Shown: piece by piece, positions 55,604 through 56,176 of the stretch
How the letters are laid out: every line of letters begins with the position of its first letter
Position numbering within the stretch: position 1 is the stretch's first letter
From: Scatosoma sp045650185
Lineage (GTDB): Bacteria > Bacillota > Clostridia > Christensenellales > Borkfalkiaceae
Assembly (NCBI GenBank): GCA_045650185.1
Contig: JAZRQY010000003.1
Location: 1-56,176, forward strand
Length of the DNA stretch: 56,176 bases
Reading direction: 5' to 3'
Made by a program: the position numbers and the translations under genes
Notes under the pieces: model-generated
Told to the model about the DNA's origin: nothing
Databases searched by the model: none
Seen by the model: only the letters and a program-made list of their open reading frames with translations

Positions 55604-55972
55604 TTACAGCACTTCCGGAGCAAGGGAGATAATCTTCATGTAGTCCTTATCTCTCAATTCTCTTGCAACCGGCCCAAAGATACGCGTACCCTTAGGTTGC
55701 TTCTGGTTATCGATAATAACCGCTGCGTTTTCGTCAAATTTAACGTACGTACCGTCCGCACGACGAACGCCCTGCGCGCTTCTTACGATAACAGCCTTAA
55801 CGACGTCACCTTTCTTAACTGCACCACCGGGGGTAGCCGCCTTTACGGAAGCCACGATTACATCGCCGATGTTGCCCGATCTACGGAAGGAGCCGCCTAA
55901 TACTCTAATACACATAAGCTCTTTTGCACCGCTGTTGTCAGCTGCTTTGAGCCTGCTCTGAGGTTGTATCAT
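55604..55972 (-). CDS. rplN: ribosomal protein L14
   Basis: A 122-aa 50S protein at the subunit interface. IQPQSRLKAADNSGAKELMCI and the GTRIFGPVARELRD region are canonical. 18-nt gap to rplX. Confidence 0.98.
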   Translation of the reverse strand: MIQPQSRLKAADNSGAKELMCIRVLGGSFRRSGNIGDVIVASVKAATPGGAVKKGDVVKAVIVRSAQGVRRADGTYVKFDENAAVIIDNQKQPKGTRIFGPVARELRDKDYMKIISLAPEVL

Positions 55973-55991
55973 AACTCTTTCTCTCCTTTAA

Positions 55992-56176
55992 TTACTTAGC
56001 CTTCTCAACGATTTCCGCTACGCGCCAGTTTTTATCCTTGCTGAGCTTTCTCGTTTCGACGATACGAACCTTATCACCAATGCCGCACTCGTTGTTTTCG
56101 TCGTGCGCCTTGATGCGTTTGGTCTTAGTAATGGTTTTCTTGTAAAGGGGGTGCTTGCTCTTATCGGTGATTTCCA
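55992..56176 (-). CDS. rpsQ: ribosomal protein S17 (partial, runs off the right edge)
   Basis: The last 61 codons are present: EITDKSKHPLYKKTITKTK and IGDKVRIVETRKLSKDKNWR, ending EIVEKAK-stop at 55992-55994. The start lies beyond the window. A 19-nt gap to rplN fits the spc/S10 gene order. Confidence 0.95.
   Translation of the reverse strand, partial: EITDKSKHPLYKKTITKTKRIKAHDENNECGIGDKVRIVETRKLSKDKNWRVAEIVEKAK

Noticed and set aside
1..56176. Insertion sequences, prophage or integrative elements
   Set aside because: No transposase, integrase, phage structural gene or target-site duplication was seen, and the tRNA ends are not flanked by repeats I can detect by eye.

Overview
The window looks like a chromosomal segment of an anaerobic, spore-forming member of the Clostridia. 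Evidence: spoIVA, RNase J, a single-chain pyruvate:ferredoxin oxidoreductase, an iron-sulfur L-serine dehydratase, a lysine riboswitch, the zinc form of S14, and housekeeping promoters close to TTGACA-17-TATAAT. An uncultured gut lineage such as Christensenellales is plausible, but that is an inference from overall gene style and was not tested. Most of the window is core genome. I see no insertion sequence, prophage, integrase, CRISPR array or toxin-antitoxin pair.

Layout. (1) 1-2.35 kb: the 5' end of a 16S rRNA gene running off the left edge, with two consensus promoters and a 37-nt alternating purine-pyrimidine tract upstream; an archaeal-type AspRS gene; and a 6S RNA gene on the + strand. 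(2) 2.37-7 kb: a hexuronate operon uxaB-yitT-uxaA divergent from an AraC-type regulator. (3) 7-15.2 kb: an unrecognised 500-aa membrane protein, a fused ABC exporter-type protein, a lipoprotein phosphatase, tRNA-Arg and gdhA. (4) 15.3-23.6 kb: a seven-gene minus-strand run, rnjA-trmR-trhP(U32)-ansA-pepS-cobW-(G3E/DUF1980-like), joining RNA processing, tRNA wobble modification, amino-acid release and metal handling. (5) 23.7-32.8 kb: a repeat-rich 535-aa protein, a 29-codon ORF directly after spoIVA, spoIVA with a candidate sigma-E promoter, HEAT-like and TPR-like proteins, hslO, a methyltransferase and a YesL/DUF624-like membrane protein. (6) 32.9-36 kb: lysine riboswitch plus asd-dapA-dapB. 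(7) 36-44.9 kb: a GNAT-like protein, nifJ (PFOR), a short palindrome array, a tRNA operon (Asp-Phe-Thr-Tyr), a zinc-ribbon membrane protein, sdaA, and an nfeD-SPFH pair. (8) 45.1-56.2 kb: the spc and alpha ribosomal protein operons, rpsQ (partial) to rplQ, with secY, adk, map, infA and rpoA. A 390-nt gap with its own strong promoter separates rpmJ from rpsM.

How the parts work together. The uxa genes feed hexuronates to 2-keto-3-deoxygluconate and then pyruvate; PFOR, SdaA and GdhA handle pyruvate, serine and glutamate/ammonia. The asd-dapA-dapB operon makes the diaminopimelate and lysine precursor under lysine feedback. The most novel-looking items are the small ORF coupled to spoIVA, the 535-aa repeat protein, the structured leader before rpsM, the Cys/His-repeat G3E GTPase with its DUF1980-like partner, and the array of small hairpins near the tRNA operon.
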